Shown one piece after another: positions 48,216 to 57,903 of a DNA stretch of 64,000 bases. Numbering within the stretch: position 1 is the stretch's first letter; every line of letters starts with the position of its first letter. The notes below the pieces were generated by a model. That model searched no databases and was not told the DNA's origin. It saw only the letters and a program-made list of their open reading frames with translations. Source of the stretch: Gammaproteobacteria bacterium (lineage in GTDB: Bacteria > Pseudomonadota > Gammaproteobacteria > Pseudomonadales > Pseudomonadaceae); assembly GCA_023475025.1 (NCBI GenBank), contig JAMCWB010000004.1, positions 1-64,000 on the forward strand, written 5' to 3'. Position numbers and translations under genes: made by a program.

Positions 48216-49049
48216 ATCTGGCTGCATGCGCTCCAGCAGCATGTCAGCCAGGGCATACTGGGCACCGATCGCCTGGGTAGCGACGGTAAAAAAGGCGCTC
48301 GAATGCAATCGCCGGTCAGACTGCAGCAGGTTGTCGATATCGACCAGATAGCGATCCAGCGCTTCTTCGGCTTCACGCACTGCACTGGCGACGGTTGGGC
48401 GAAGAGCAGGCTCGGCGTGCAGGCGAACCAGCACCAGATAAGCTTCCTGACGAATCCGCTGCGCCAGCCGGAGCAATTCTTCGCGCTGCATGGCGGTGTT
48501 TTGCCGCCGGGCGGCGATGCCGGTACCAATAGCCCGGGCTCGACCAAGCAGCTCGGTATTCTGCAACAACTCGAACCAGTGCCCGTCACCATTGGCAGCC
48601 AGCTGCCCGAAGCGAACCAGATCATTGCGCTCGGCAATCGCGCCGATAGTATCCAGCAGATGAGCTATCAGACGATTGTGCAGTGTCAGCACCTGCTCCG
48701 GGCTTGCCACCTCAAGCCCCACCTCGATATCTTCCCAGAGACTCTGCATATGGTGCCAGGAGGCATACCAGAACAATGACGCTTGATGGGCCTGGGCCTG
48801 CTTGAGTAGCTGGCCCACTTGCTGGTAAGTCGTCCAGCGTTGACTGGCCAGGCTTTCTTCGCCCGACATCAGACCGAAGCTCAGGCCACGATGATGCTGC
48901 ATGTGCTCAAGCAGGGTGCGCAGCAACAGAATTTGCTGTAACCCCCGATCACGCTCTTGTTGCAGCGCCCGCCGGCGACGCACACGACTGGCGTGCCAGA
49001 GCAAGGCAAGCAGCAGAACCAATAGTGCCGGCAACAACAGTGGACTCAT
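48186..49049 (-). CDS. Membrane-anchored protein with a nitrate/nitrite-sensor (NIT)-like domain
   Basis: The 287-residue protein has an N-terminal membrane segment (about 3-19, [17 protein letters not shown]) and a basic stretch, then an all-helical region to the end. The motif [15 protein letters not shown] (about 52-66) resembles the QRGLSAGF signature that starts NIT domains, and [14 protein letters not shown] and [13 protein letters not shown] continue the pattern. Such domains sense nitrate or nitrite on receptors, but no output domain follows here. It ends within dgt, overlapping by 30 bases in convergent orientation. The NIT call is tentative. Confidence 0.55.
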   Translation of the reverse strand: MSPLLLPALLVLLLALLWHASRVRRRRALQQERDRGLQQILLLRTLLEHMQHHRGLSFGLMSGEESLASQRWTTYQQVGQLLKQAQAHQASLFWYASWHHMQSLWEDIEVGLEVASPEQVLTLHNRLIAHLLDTIGAIAERNDLVRFGQLAANGDGHWFELLQNTELLGRARAIGTGIAARRQNTAMQREELLRLAQRIRQEAYLVLVRLHAEPALRPTVASAVREAEEALDRYLVDIDNLLQSDRRLHSSAFFTVATQAIGAQYALADMLLERMQPDSAGVDATDP

Positions 49050-49071
49050 GCCCAGGCCTCGGTGATGCCAC

Positions 49072-49458
49072 TCAAGGTTGTGCTGAGAGCAGCTCTATCT
49101 TGTATCCGTCAGGGTCTTCCACAAAGGCCAGAATGCGCTGGCCGTGCTTCATCGGGCCGGCATCACGGGTAATTTTGCCACCGGCGGAACGAATCTGCTC
49201 ACAGGCTTTATAGACGTCGAGCACTTCAATAGCAATATGCCCGTAGCCATTACCCAGGTCATAATGTTCGGTGTCCCAGTTATGGGTCAACTCCAGCACC
49301 GCATGTTCAGCCTCATTACCATAACCGACAAAAGCCAGGGTAAAGCGACCTTCCGGGTAATCCTTGCGACGCAGCAGCGTCATGCCCAACACCTCGGTAT
49401 AGAAAGCGATGGACTTGTCCAGATCGCCAACCCGCAGCATGGTGTGAAGAATACGCAT
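49072..49458 (-). CDS. gloA: Lactoylglutathione lyase (glyoxalase I)
   Basis: GloA converts the hemithioacetal of methylglyoxal and glutathione to S-lactoylglutathione. Metal ligands are visible in [18 protein letters not shown] (His), [25 protein letters not shown] (Glu), YGHIAIEV (His) and [17 protein letters not shown] (Glu). The 128 residues match the short, nickel-type family. AAGGAGGT precedes the ATG. It lies beside argG, as in P. aeruginosa. Confidence 0.95.
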   Translation of the reverse strand: MRILHTMLRVGDLDKSIAFYTEVLGMTLLRRKDYPEGRFTLAFVGYGNEAEHAVLELTHNWDTEHYDLGNGYGHIAIEVLDVYKACEQIRSAGGKITRDAGPMKHGQRILAFVEDPDGYKIELLSAQP

Positions 49459-49466
49459 AGAACCTC

Positions 49467-49552
49467 CTTAAGAAGGCTGAAAGCTGAAAGCTGGAAGCCA
49501 ACCTCTGGTACTGCTTCAGAGTGTATCTTCCAGCCTCAGGCCTTCAGCGGCT
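49467..49552. repeat. GCTGGAAGC / CTTCCAGC repeat between gloA and argG
   Basis: The argG-gloA gap contains ggctgaaagctgaaagct then ggaagcc, followed by atcttccagcctcaggcc and ttcagcgg. The two halves form an imperfect inverted repeat and share words with the repeats at 260-292 and 18463-18532. Confidence 0.6.
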
Positions 49553-49560
49553 TTTGCGCG

Positions 49561-50775
49561 TTACAGCAGTTTGCGCCCTTTGCTGGCGGCGATGCGCATG
49601 CGCAAGGCGTTGAGCTTGATAAAGCCAGCGGCGTCGGCCTGGTCGTAGGCACCGGCGTCGTCTTCGAAGGTCGCAATGGCGGCATCGAACAGGGAGTCAT
49701 CCGACTTGCGGCCGACGACGATGACGTTGCCCTTGTAGAGCTTGAGGCGGACTACGCCGTTGACGTTGGCCTGGGAGGCATCAATCATCTGCTGCAGCAT
49801 GGCGCGCTCGGGGCTCCACCAGAAACCGTTATAGATGATTTCGGCGTAGCGCGGCATCAGCTCGTCTTTCAGGTGCGCTACCTCTCGGTCCAGGGTAATG
49901 GACTCGATGGCACGGTGCGCCTTGAGCATGATGGTGCCACCGGGGGTTTCGTAACAACCGCGTGATTTCATGCCGACAAAGCGGTTTTCCACGATATCGA
50001 GACGGCCGATACCGTTGGCGCCGCCAATACGGTTCAATTCGGCCAACACGGTCGCCGGGCTCATCGGCTGGTCATTGATGGCAACGATATCACCCTGACG
50101 GTAAGTCAGTTCCAGGTAAGTCGGCTGATCCGGAGCAGCTTCCGGAGACACACTCCAGCGCCACATTTCTTCCTCATGCTCGGCCCAGGTGTCTTCCAGC
50201 ACGCCGCCTTCATAGGAGATGTGCAGCAGGTTGGCATCCATTGAGTAGGGTGACTTCTTGCCGTGACGCTCGATCGGGATATTGTGCTCGGCGGCATAGT
50301 TGAGCAGTTTTTCCCGCGACAGCAGGTCCCATTCACGCCAGGGCGCAATTACCTTGACGCCGGGCTTGAGCGCATAGGCGCCCAGCTCGAAACGTACCTG
50401 GTCGTTACCCTTGCCGGTCGCCCCGTGAGAGATGGCGTCAGCACCCGTTTCGTTGGCAATTTCAATCAGACGCTTGGCAATCAGCGGGCGTGCAATCGAG
50501 GTGCCCAGCAGGTACTCGCCTTCGTAGACGGTATTGGCACGGAACATGGGGAAAACGAAATCACGTACAAACTCTTCACGCAGATCTTCGATGTAGATTT
50601 CCTTCACGCCCATGGCTTCTGCCTTGGTGCGCGCCGGCTCCAGCTCCTCGCCCTGGCCCAGATCAGCGGTAAAGGTAACTACTTCACAACCGTAGGTATC
50701 TTCCAGCCACTTGAGAATAACCGAGGTATCCAGACCGCCCGAGTAGGCGAGGACGACTTTCTTTACATCAGACAT
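49561..50775 (-). CDS. argG: Argininosuccinate synthase
   Basis: ArgG condenses citrulline and aspartate with ATP in arginine synthesis. The pyrophosphatase-type loop [18 protein letters not shown] is near the N terminus, then [17 protein letters not shown] (about 115) and [14 protein letters not shown]. The 404 residues match. The track start at 50814 is replaced by ATG at 50775 with GGGAG upstream. It is convergent to nothing; gloA follows on the same strand. Confidence 0.96.
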   Translation of the reverse strand: MSDVKKVVLAYSGGLDTSVILKWLEDTYGCEVVTFTADLGQGEELEPARTKAEAMGVKEIYIEDLREEFVRDFVFPMFRANTVYEGEYLLGTSIARPLIAKRLIEIANETGADAISHGATGKGNDQVRFELGAYALKPGVKVIAPWREWDLLSREKLLNYAAEHNIPIERHGKKSPYSMDANLLHISYEGGVLEDTWAEHEEEMWRWSVSPEAAPDQPTYLELTYRQGDIVAINDQPMSPATVLAELNRIGGANGIGRLDIVENRFVGMKSRGCYETPGGTIMLKAHRAIESITLDREVAHLKDELMPRYAEIIYNGFWWSPERAMLQQMIDASQANVNGVVRLKLYKGNVIVVGRKSDDSLFDAAIATFEDDAGAYDQADAAGFIKLNALRMRIAASKGRKLL

Positions 50776-50879
50776 TGCGCGCTCCCTTGATGAACCCTTG
50801 CCCTGGCCAACCAATGGCCAATGCTCAAAGAGTCCATTCTAGCGCTGAAAGCACAGGATTCACAGGGGACAGAAGGGAA

Positions 50880-51728
50880 CTACTTCTCCAGCTGCAGGGT
50901 GACCCGTCGGTTCGCCGCGCGCCCCTGGGCACTCTGGTTGCTGGCCACCGGGTAACGCTCACCGTGAAAGCGCAAACTGAACAGGTCGTCATCGATGCCA
51001 CGCTCGACCAGGTAGTCACGCACCGACAGCACGCGCTGTCGAGAAAGCTCGCGGTTATCCAGACGGTTGCCGACGTTATCCGAATGGCCGTCGAGCTGAA
51101 TGCGACTGATCTCCTCATCGGCCATCAGGTAGACCAGCACCGTATCCAGTACGCTGCGCGCCTCGCTGGTCAGGCTCGAGCCACCGGTGGCAAAACTGAT
51201 GGTGGTATTGGAGGCCTGCTCGAAATTCAGCGGCAGCAGGCCGGTAATGCATTCCTGGAACTCGTTCCAAGCCGCACCATAACCGACATTGGACACCACC
51301 ACCTGCAAGGGCTGCGTGGTGCTGGACCAGCTGTCGCCAAGAATGGTCGGCTGCATGCCCTGCGCCAGGCCGGCGAGCATCTGCCCGGCCTGCTGCTGGG
51401 GCAAACGCAGTACCGGCTGGTTATCGCCCAGCTGCACATGCCCGAGGGTCTGGCTGCGGGCATCCGGACGCCAATGCGGCGGCTGATTATAGACATGCAC
51501 ACGTCCGGGACGCAGCAGATTGCTCCAGGCGTTGAGCTCGAAGACCGGCCGCTCACCGGCGCGGCGCACAAATACGGCTTCGCCGTAACCACTGACCGTT
51601 TGCGCCAGGCGACAGGCAAACTGATCCCCTTCCACCGACCATTGCACATCTTCCATGCGGGTCTGGAATGTCATTGCCTGGGCTGAAAGCGCCAGACTAC
51701 ACAGCGGCAGGGTAAACCATTGCTTCAC
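50880..51728 (-). CDS. motY: MotY-like OmpA-domain protein of the flagellar T ring
   Basis: The 282-residue protein has a signal peptide (ending SAQA-MTF, about residue 18), a MotY N-terminal domain (about 20-150), and a C-terminal OmpA-like peptidoglycan-binding domain with IQLDGHSDNVGNRLDNRELSRQRVLSVRDYL (about 213-245). MotY forms the T ring needed to assemble the sodium or proton stator in Pseudomonas and Vibrio. The argG-motY-pyrC-rnt order is the same as in P. aeruginosa, which supports the name. Other OmpA-family proteins remain possible. Confidence 0.87.
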   Translation of the reverse strand: MKQWFTLPLCSLALSAQAMTFQTRMEDVQWSVEGDQFACRLAQTVSGYGEAVFVRRAGERPVFELNAWSNLLRPGRVHVYNQPPHWRPDARSQTLGHVQLGDNQPVLRLPQQQAGQMLAGLAQGMQPTILGDSWSSTTQPLQVVVSNVGYGAAWNEFQECITGLLPLNFEQASNTTISFATGGSSLTSEARSVLDTVLVYLMADEEISRIQLDGHSDNVGNRLDNRELSRQRVLSVRDYLVERGIDDDLFSLRFHGERYPVASNQSAQGRAANRRVTLQLEK

Positions 51729-51897
51729 CGAGTTACTCCACGGATGAACAGCGCCAGCAAGGAAGCAGTGCCGGCCTACAGGACTGCATCGGCCTGCCAG
51801 CGGAAAACTTTAGGACAAACAGGCAACCGGGCGCACATGTCAAAGCAGCGTCTTTTCCGGTAGCATAGGCGCCAGTTTAACCGCCCGGAATCACCCC

Positions 51898-52938
51898 ATG
51901 ACTGATCGCATCACCCTGACTCGCCCGGATGACTGGCACATTCACTTGCGCGATGGTGACCTGTTGCCGCATACCGTGCGCGATGTCGCCCGGGTATTTT
52001 CCCGCGCCATCATCATGCCGAATCTGGTACCCCCGGTTCGCGACGGTGCCGAAGCCGACGCCTACAAGGCCCGCATTCTGGCCGCCCGGCCGAAAGAGTC
52101 CGGCTTTGATCCACTGATGGTGCTCTACCTGACTGACCAGACCACCCCCGAGATCATTCGCCAGGCCAAACGCCAGGGTCAGGCGGTAGCCGCCAAGCTG
52201 TATCCGGCCGGTGCCACGACCAACTCCCAGTCAGGCGTTACCTCGCTGGATAACATCCAGCCTGCGCTGGAAGCCATGGCCGAAGTGGATATGCCACTGC
52301 TGGTGCATGGTGAGGTCACCCACGGCGATGTGGATATTTTTGACCGGGAAAAGGTTTTCATCGATCAACACCTGGTTCGGGTTGTCGAGCGCTACCCCAC
52401 CCTGCGCGTGGTGTTCGAGCACATTACGACCGCCGATGCGGTGGACTTTGTGCGCCAGGCCCCCGAGCGTGTGGCGGCCACCATCACCGCGCACCACCTG
52501 CTGTTCAACCGCAATCATATGCTGGTCGGCGGCATTCGCCCGCATTATTACTGCCTGCCGATCCTCAAGCGCCAGCGCCATCAACAGGCGCTCTGTGACG
52601 CGGTTGCATCCGGTTCCAGCAAGTTCTTCCTCGGGACCGACTCTGCACCCCATGCCCGCCACGCCAAGGAAGCGGCGTGCGGCTGCGCTGGTTGCTACAG
52701 CGCCCATGCGGCGATCGAGCTCTATGCTGAGGTATTTGATGAATTAGGCGCACTGGACAAACTGGAAGGCTTTGCCAGTTTCCATGGCGCGGACTTTTAT
52801 CAACTGCCACGCAACCAGGATCAGATCACGCTGGTGCGTGATGCCTGGACAGTGCCGGACAGCCTGCCCCTGGGCGAGCAAAATGTTGTGCCTTTGCGCG
52901 CTGGTGAATCCATTCATTGGCGCGTGCTGACCACCTGA
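51898..52938 (+). CDS. pyrC: Dihydroorotase
   Basis: PyrC closes carbamoyl aspartate to dihydroorotate in pyrimidine synthesis. The zinc site starts [14 protein letters not shown] (about residues 10-23), the carboxylated lysine is in [14 protein letters not shown] (about 100), LLVHGEVT and [10 protein letters not shown] carry histidines, and the final aspartate is in [15 protein letters not shown] (about 250). The 346 residues match the class II single-function form. It is divergent from motY. Confidence 0.96.
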   Translation: MTDRITLTRPDDWHIHLRDGDLLPHTVRDVARVFSRAIIMPNLVPPVRDGAEADAYKARILAARPKESGFDPLMVLYLTDQTTPEIIRQAKRQGQAVAAKLYPAGATTNSQSGVTSLDNIQPALEAMAEVDMPLLVHGEVTHGDVDIFDREKVFIDQHLVRVVERYPTLRVVFEHITTADAVDFVRQAPERVAATITAHHLLFNRNHMLVGGIRPHYYCLPILKRQRHQQALCDAVASGSSKFFLGTDSAPHARHAKEAACGCAGCYSAHAAIELYAEVFDELGALDKLEGFASFHGADFYQLPRNQDQITLVRDAWTVPDSLPLGEQNVVPLRAGESIHWRVLTT

Positions 52939-52956
52939 GTCGCCTAAGGAATATCT

Positions 52957-53622
52957 GTGACCGAGTTTGATTTTGATGCTGAACCCGCACGCGAGCCAGG
53001 CAAGCCCAAACCGCCAATGGCTTATCGTTTCCGGGGTTTTTTGCCGGTGGTGGTCGATGTGGAAACCGGCGGCTTCAATGCAGCAACTGATGCCCTGCTG
53101 GAAATTGCCGCTACCCCCATCCTGATGGACGAAGACGGCATGGTCTATCCGGACGATACCAGCTTTTTCCGTGTGGAACCCTTTGCCGGGGCCAATATTG
53201 AAGCCGCCGCACTGGAATTTACCGGCATCAAACTGGATCACCCACTGCGCATGGCCGTGAGTGAACAGGAAGCGCTGACCGACATCTTCAAAAATGTCCG
53301 CAAGGCGGTAAAATCAGCCGGTTGCAAACGCGCTGTGCTGGTCGGCCACAATGCCTTTTTTGACCTTGGCTTTCTCAATGCTGCGGTCGAGCGCTGCGAA
53401 ATCAAACGCAACCCCTTTCACCCCTTCTCTTGTTTCGATACCGCGACCTTGGGTGGCCTGGCCTACGGGCAAACTGTGCTGGCCAAGGCCTGCGCCGCTG
53501 CCGGCATCGACTTTGATGGACATGAAGCGCATTCGGCACGTTATGACACCGAAAAGACCGCTGAGCTGTTCTGCGCCATCGTCAATCGCTGGCGGGAAAT
53601 GGGTGGCTGGCCGCTGGACTGA
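52957..53622 (+). CDS. rnt: Ribonuclease T
   Basis: RNase T trims the 3' ends of tRNA and other stable RNAs. DEDD exonuclease motifs: [23 protein letters not shown] (about 29-50), [17 protein letters not shown] (about 130) and [18 protein letters not shown] (about 190). The 221 residues match. The start is GTG at 52957 with TAAGGA 6 bases upstream; an in-frame ATG (about residue 21) is inside the conserved N-terminal region. It is cotranscribed with pyrC, 18 bases downstream. Confidence 0.95.
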   Translation: MTEFDFDAEPAREPGKPKPPMAYRFRGFLPVVVDVETGGFNAATDALLEIAATPILMDEDGMVYPDDTSFFRVEPFAGANIEAAALEFTGIKLDHPLRMAVSEQEALTDIFKNVRKAVKSAGCKRAVLVGHNAFFDLGFLNAAVERCEIKRNPFHPFSCFDTATLGGLAYGQTVLAKACAAAGIDFDGHEAHSARYDTEKTAELFCAIVNRWREMGGWPLD

Positions 53623-53732
53623 TCACCTGCCCAACTTGCCTGTTCGGCATCAGGGGTTTATGTTCACTAGGGTGCAATGAGGGCAAACCCGCTACCGGGC
53701 CAGCCCCGCCCATTGAACAAGGAGCCCCACTG

Positions 53733-54707
53733 ATGAAACGTACAACCCTTGCCGCTGTCTTTTCCGCCCTGCTCGGCGGCGCGCTACTGAGCTCTACCCC
53801 CGCCATCGCCGAACAGAAATTCGTCACCATTGGAACCGGCGGCCAGCAAGGCGTCTATTACCGTGTTGGTCAGAGCGTCTGCCGTCTGGTCAACCGGGGT
53901 GCCAGCGAGCATGGCTTGCGCTGCAACGCACCTTCAACCGGCGGCTCAGTGGCCAACGTCAACGCCATGCGCACCGAGAGCATGTATCTGGGCGTGGTGC
54001 AGTCAGACGTGCAATACCAGGCTGCGCAAGGCGTTGGCAACTTCGAACAACAAGGCCCGATGGACAGCATGCGTGCCCTGTTCTCGCTGCATGGCGAGCC
54101 GCTGACCGTGGTCGCGCGCAAGAGTGCCAACATCAGTGAACTGGCAGACCTCAAAGGCAAGCGGGTCAATATCGGCAATCCTGGCTCAGGCCAACGCAAC
54201 ACCATGGATGTGGTGATGCAATATCTGGAATGGACCACCGATGATTTTGCCCTGGCCTCGGAACTGACGGCGAATGAACAGGCCTCGGCGCTCGGTGACA
54301 ACAATATTGATGCCATGGTCTATGTAGTGGGTCATCCCAATGGCTCGATCCAGGAAGCCACCACTACCGTTGATGCCAACCTGGTCAATGTCACCGGCGA
54401 AGCCATCGACCAGTTGGTAGACAATTACCCCTACTATTCGCGCGCCACCATCCCCGGCGGCATGTATCGCGGCAACCCCGATGATGTTGAAACCTTCGGT
54501 GTCAGTGCCACCCTGGTCACCACCACGGCCACCGACGAGGAAACGGTCTACCAGATCGTCAAGGCCGTGTTCGACAACTTCGACCGCTTCCGCCGTCTGC
54601 ATGATGCCTTTGCCAACCTGGAACCGGAAAGCATGATCACCGATGGCCTGAGCGCGCCCCTGCATGATGGCGCCGTACGTTACTACAAGGAACGCGGCTG
54701 GATGTAA
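53733..54707 (+). CDS. TAXI-family TRAP transporter substrate-binding protein
   Basis: The 324-residue protein has a signal peptide (about 1-26, ending AIA) and the TAXI signature FVTIGTGGQQGVYYRVGQSVCRLVNRG at the start of the mature chain. Later segments GSVANVNAMRTESMYLGVVQSDVQYQA and LKGKRVNIGNPGSGQRNTMDVV bind the substrate lobes. It supplies a solute to the fused permease downstream. The substrate is often a dicarboxylate or glutamate, but that cannot be told here. AAGGAG precedes the start. Confidence 0.92.
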   Translation: MKRTTLAAVFSALLGGALLSSTPAIAEQKFVTIGTGGQQGVYYRVGQSVCRLVNRGASEHGLRCNAPSTGGSVANVNAMRTESMYLGVVQSDVQYQAAQGVGNFEQQGPMDSMRALFSLHGEPLTVVARKSANISELADLKGKRVNIGNPGSGQRNTMDVVMQYLEWTTDDFALASELTANEQASALGDNNIDAMVYVVGHPNGSIQEATTTVDANLVNVTGEAIDQLVDNYPYYSRATIPGGMYRGNPDDVETFGVSATLVTTTATDEETVYQIVKAVFDNFDRFRRLHDAFANLEPESMITDGLSAPLHDGAVRYYKERGWM

Positions 54708-54732
54708 GCAGCCGATACATGCTTTACCCCTC

Positions 54733-54762
54733 TCTGCGCCAGGCTGATTCGCCTGGCGCAGA
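54733..54762. terminator. Perfect hairpin between the TRAP receptor and permease genes
   Basis: A 12-bp perfect stem TCTGCGCCAGGC / GCCTGGCGCAGA with loop tgattc lies between the two TRAP genes. There is no T-run, so it is probably an mRNA stability or partial-attenuation element that gives more receptor than permease. Confidence 0.7.
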
Positions 54763-54785
54763 CACTGACCGGGATGTTCTGCCCC

Positions 54786-57395
54786 ATGGCCACTACCGAC
54801 AGCACGCGACAGGCTGAACTGGATGCGCTGGTCGCCAGCGTCGAGTCAGGGCCACGCCAGCCAACAGGGCTCGGCAAAACCGTTTTATTGACCCTGGCCG
54901 CGGCCTGGTCATTGTTTCAGCTCTGGATCGCCTCACCCCTCCCTTTTGTATTCAATATCGGTGTATTCAACAGTACCGAGGCGCGCTCGATCCACCTCGC
55001 CTTTGCCGTCTTTCTCGGCTTTATAGCCTTTCCGGCGCTGCGTCGCTCACCACGTCAACACATACCGCTGACCGACTGGGCGCTGGCCCTGCTGGCCAGC
55101 TTCTGCGCGGCTTATCTGTATCTTTTCTATCAACAACTGTCGCAACGCCCCGGCGCGCCCACCACCCTGGATGTGGTGGTAGCCCTGAGCGGCCTGGCGT
55201 TGCTGCTGGAAGCCACCCGCCGCACTCTCGGCCCACCACTGATGCTGGTCGCCCTGGTATTTCTGCTCTACTCCCTGCTCGGGCCACATATGCCGGGTAT
55301 TCTCGCCCACCGCGGGGTCGGCTGGCAGTCGTTGGCCAATCATCACTGGCTGACCACCCAGGGCGTGTTCGGGATCGCATTGGGCGTGTCCACCAGCTTT
55401 GTCTTCCTTTTCGTACTCTTTGGCGCCCTGCTGGAAAAAGCCGGTGCTGGCAATTATTTCATCAAGGTAGCCTTTTCCCTGCTCGGGCATTACCGCGGTG
55501 GCCCGGCCAAGGCTGCCGTCGTCGCCTCTGGCATGACCGGGCTGATTTCCGGCTCCTCGATTGCCAATACGGTGACTACCGGTACCTTCACCATTCCGCT
55601 GATGAAGCGCGTGGGTTTCAGTGCAGAAAAAGCCGGTGCCGTTGAAGTGGCTTCCTCGGTCAACGGCCAGATCATGCCGCCGGTCATGGGGGCCGCGGCC
55701 TTCCTGATGGTCGAGTTTGTTGGCATCAGTTATGTCGAGGTCATCCGCCACGCCTTCCTGCCAGCACTGATTTCCTATATCGCGCTGATCTATATTGTTC
55801 ACCTCGAAGCACTCAAGGCCGGTACGCAGGGCATCCCCAGCAGCAATCCACCGCGCCCGCTGATACGCAAGCTGCTGGGTTTTCTGACCGGCCTGTTGCT
55901 ACTGATGGCCTTGTCTTTTGCCGTCTATTACGGTCTCGGCTGGCTCAAACCCTTGCTCGGCGGCCATGCCGGCTGGGTGGTAGCCGCTGCCCTGGCGCTA
56001 GCCTATATCGGCCTCTTGCGCCTGGCCGCCCAAGTACCCGAACTGACCCTGGATGATCCAAGCAGTCCGATTGATGAGTTGCCGCAAACCCGACCCACGG
56101 TATTGGCCGGCTTGCATTTCTTGCTGCCCGTGGTGGTGCTGGTCTGGTGCCTGATGGTCGAGCGCTTGTCGCCCGGCCTGTCAGCCTTCTGGGCCACAGT
56201 CTTCATGATCGGCATCATTCTGACCCAGCGACCGTTGACGGCACTCTTTCGCCGCAACACCTCCTTGCGTTCAGCCAGCCTGCAAGGGCTGGATGACTTT
56301 TTCCAGGGTCTGGTCACCGGTGCGCGCAACATGATCGGCATCGGCATTGCCACGGCAACGGCTGGAATTATCGTTGGTGCTGTGGCCCAGACCGGTATAG
56401 GCCTGGTGCTGGCCGAGGTGGTGGAGTGGCTGTCCATGGGCCACCTGCTGTTGATGCTGCTGCTGACCGCCGTTCTCAGCCTGATCCTTGGCATGGGGCT
56501 GCCAACCACAGCCAACTACATTGTGGTTTCAGCCCTGTTGGCCCCGGTCATTGTTACCCTGGGCCAACAAAATGGCTTGCTGGTGCCGCTGATAGCGGTA
56601 CACCTGTTCGTGTTCTACTTCGGCATCATGGCGGATGTCACGCCCCCGGTCGGGCTGGCCTCCTTTGCTGCCTCGGCAGTCTCTGGTGGCGACCCGCTGC
56701 GCACCGGCTTTCAAGCCTTTTATTACAGCCTGCGAACCGCCGCCCTGCCTTTCCTGTTCATCTTCAATACCGACCTGTTGCTGATTGATGTCAGCTGGCT
56801 GCATGGCATGGTGATTTTTGTCGTTGCCACGCTCGCCATGCTGATGTTCGCAGCCGCAACCCAGGGCTGGTTTCTGGTGCGCAGCCGCTGGTATGAAAGC
56901 CTGCTGCTGTTACTGGTCGCCTTCACCCTGTTTCGTCCCGGCTACTGGATGGACCTGCTCCATGACCCTTACCAAGATGTGCCACCGAGTGAGTTGGCCC
57001 AGGTCATGGACCAGATCGACCGCGATAATTACCTGCGCATGGAGATTTCCGGTGAGGATGAGTTTGGTGATCCCCGGCAGTTTTTCCTGCTGGTACCGAT
57101 TCCGGAAGGCACTACCGGCGCCGAGCGCATGCACAACCTGGGGCTGGAACTGATTGAAGAAGACGGACGTACCCTGGTCGACCAGGTGCGCTTTGGCAGT
57201 CTGGGCGAAGAGCTGGGCTTTGACTGGGACCAGGAAATAGTCCAGCTGCAAGCGCCGGTCGACCGCTGGCGCAAGGAGTGGATGTGGTTGCCGGGGCTGG
57301 CTCTGCTGGGGCTGGTTACTGGTCTACAATGGAAGCGTCGCCGCCTGACTTGGCAAGGAGATGGATATGCTCAAACATCTGCTACTCCCCGTTGA
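54786..57395 (+). CDS. Fused TRAP transporter permease (4TM/12TM)
   Basis: The 869-residue protein joins the small (4TM, about residues 30-190) and large (12TM, about 195-720) TRAP membrane subunits. The DctM-like signature GMTGLISGSSIANTVTTGTFTIPLMKRVGF (about 255) and GMGLPTTANYIVVSALLAPVI (about 560) are typical. A C-terminal soluble DUF3394 domain (about 730-830) ends with another helix. It carries a solute with sodium across the inner membrane with its TAXI receptor. ATG at 54786 is chosen; one at 54774 also exists and neither has a good ribosome site. Confidence 0.92.
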   Translation: MATTDSTRQAELDALVASVESGPRQPTGLGKTVLLTLAAAWSLFQLWIASPLPFVFNIGVFNSTEARSIHLAFAVFLGFIAFPALRRSPRQHIPLTDWALALLASFCAAYLYLFYQQLSQRPGAPTTLDVVVALSGLALLLEATRRTLGPPLMLVALVFLLYSLLGPHMPGILAHRGVGWQSLANHHWLTTQGVFGIALGVSTSFVFLFVLFGALLEKAGAGNYFIKVAFSLLGHYRGGPAKAAVVASGMTGLISGSSIANTVTTGTFTIPLMKRVGFSAEKAGAVEVASSVNGQIMPPVMGAAAFLMVEFVGISYVEVIRHAFLPALISYIALIYIVHLEALKAGTQGIPSSNPPRPLIRKLLGFLTGLLLLMALSFAVYYGLGWLKPLLGGHAGWVVAAALALAYIGLLRLAAQVPELTLDDPSSPIDELPQTRPTVLAGLHFLLPVVVLVWCLMVERLSPGLSAFWATVFMIGIILTQRPLTALFRRNTSLRSASLQGLDDFFQGLVTGARNMIGIGIATATAGIIVGAVAQTGIGLVLAEVVEWLSMGHLLLMLLLTAVLSLILGMGLPTTANYIVVSALLAPVIVTLGQQNGLLVPLIAVHLFVFYFGIMADVTPPVGLASFAASAVSGGDPLRTGFQAFYYSLRTAALPFLFIFNTDLLLIDVSWLHGMVIFVVATLAMLMFAAATQGWFLVRSRWYESLLLLLVAFTLFRPGYWMDLLHDPYQDVPPSELAQVMDQIDRDNYLRMEISGEDEFGDPRQFFLLVPIPEGTTGAERMHNLGLELIEEDGRTLVDQVRFGSLGEELGFDWDQEIVQLQAPVDRWRKEWMWLPGLALLGLVTGLQWKRRRLTWQGDGYAQTSATPR

Positions 57396-57804
57396 TCTGC
57401 AACATCCCAGCTCCTGGGGCCATGCCTTACCTACAGCGATAACGCTGGCGCGGCAGAATCGGGCACAACTGACGCTACTCAGTGTCACGCCCCACTTTGG
57501 TACCCCGCTGGTGGCCGGCTATTTCCCGCAGGATTATGCCGAAGAAACCCGCAAGGCCTTGCATGAACGCCTCCGGGTATTTGTCGAAAGCCATTTGCCG
57601 GCAGACTTGCAGAGTGATTTCCTGATCGCCGGCGGCAAGGTCTGGGAAGCCGTTCTCGAGAGTGCCGAGAAACTCGGTGTGGACCTGATCGTTATGGCCT
57701 CGCACAAGCGACCCAAACTGGAGCGCATGCTGCTGGGCACCAATGCCATGCGCGTGGTGCAGCAGGCACCACAATCCGTGATGATCGTGCGCAACCCGCC
57801 GTGA
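57367..57804 (+). CDS. Universal stress protein (UspA fold)
   Basis: The 145-residue protein has the Usp fold: KHLLLPVDLQHPSSWGHALPTAITLARQNRAQLTLLSV at the N terminus and the ATP-binding GTNAMRVVQQAPQSVMIVR end. The G-2x-G-9x-G(S/T) motif is present as LLGTNAMRVV...; HKRPKLERMLLG also fits. AAGGAG at 57355-57360 is too close to the ATG at 57361 but well spaced for 57367. It overlaps the end of the permease gene, so it is coupled to the transporter. The same pairing occurs in TeaABCD, where TeaD, a Usp protein, regulates a TRAP transporter. Confidence 0.86.
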   Translation: MLKHLLLPVDLQHPSSWGHALPTAITLARQNRAQLTLLSVTPHFGTPLVAGYFPQDYAEETRKALHERLRVFVESHLPADLQSDFLIAGGKVWEAVLESAEKLGVDLIVMASHKRPKLERMLLGTNAMRVVQQAPQSVMIVRNPP

Positions 57805-57806
57805 GT

Positions 57807-57850
57807 GGGGTATCATCCCCGCACAACCGGAATTGACGACAATGGCGTCG
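57807..57850 (+). promoter_or_regulatory. Candidate ANTAR leader hairpin before nasS
   Basis: A short hairpin CGAC-AATGGC-GTCG (57837-57850) has a six-base loop with A at position 1 and G at position 4, one base different from the AACGGC loops before nasA and nirB. GGGG-tatcat-CCCC (57807-57820) precedes it. The stem is only 4 bp, so this is less secure than the other two. Its 3' half (57844-57850) is also the left arm of the following terminator, so the structures are mutually exclusive. Confidence 0.6.
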
Positions 57851-57892
57851 CGCTCTGCGGGCCCTGAGGCTGGCGGACGTGGCGCCTTTTTT
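57844..57892 (+). terminator. Leader terminator upstream of nasS
   Basis: GGCGTCGCG (57844-57852) pairs with CGTGGCGCC (57878-57886) through nine pairs including wobbles, followed by six T residues. It lies 12 bases before the nasS start. It may end usp transcription, or be the terminator that NasT overrides to control its own operon. Confidence 0.75.
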
Positions 57893-57903
57893 GATGGAAC
57901 ACC

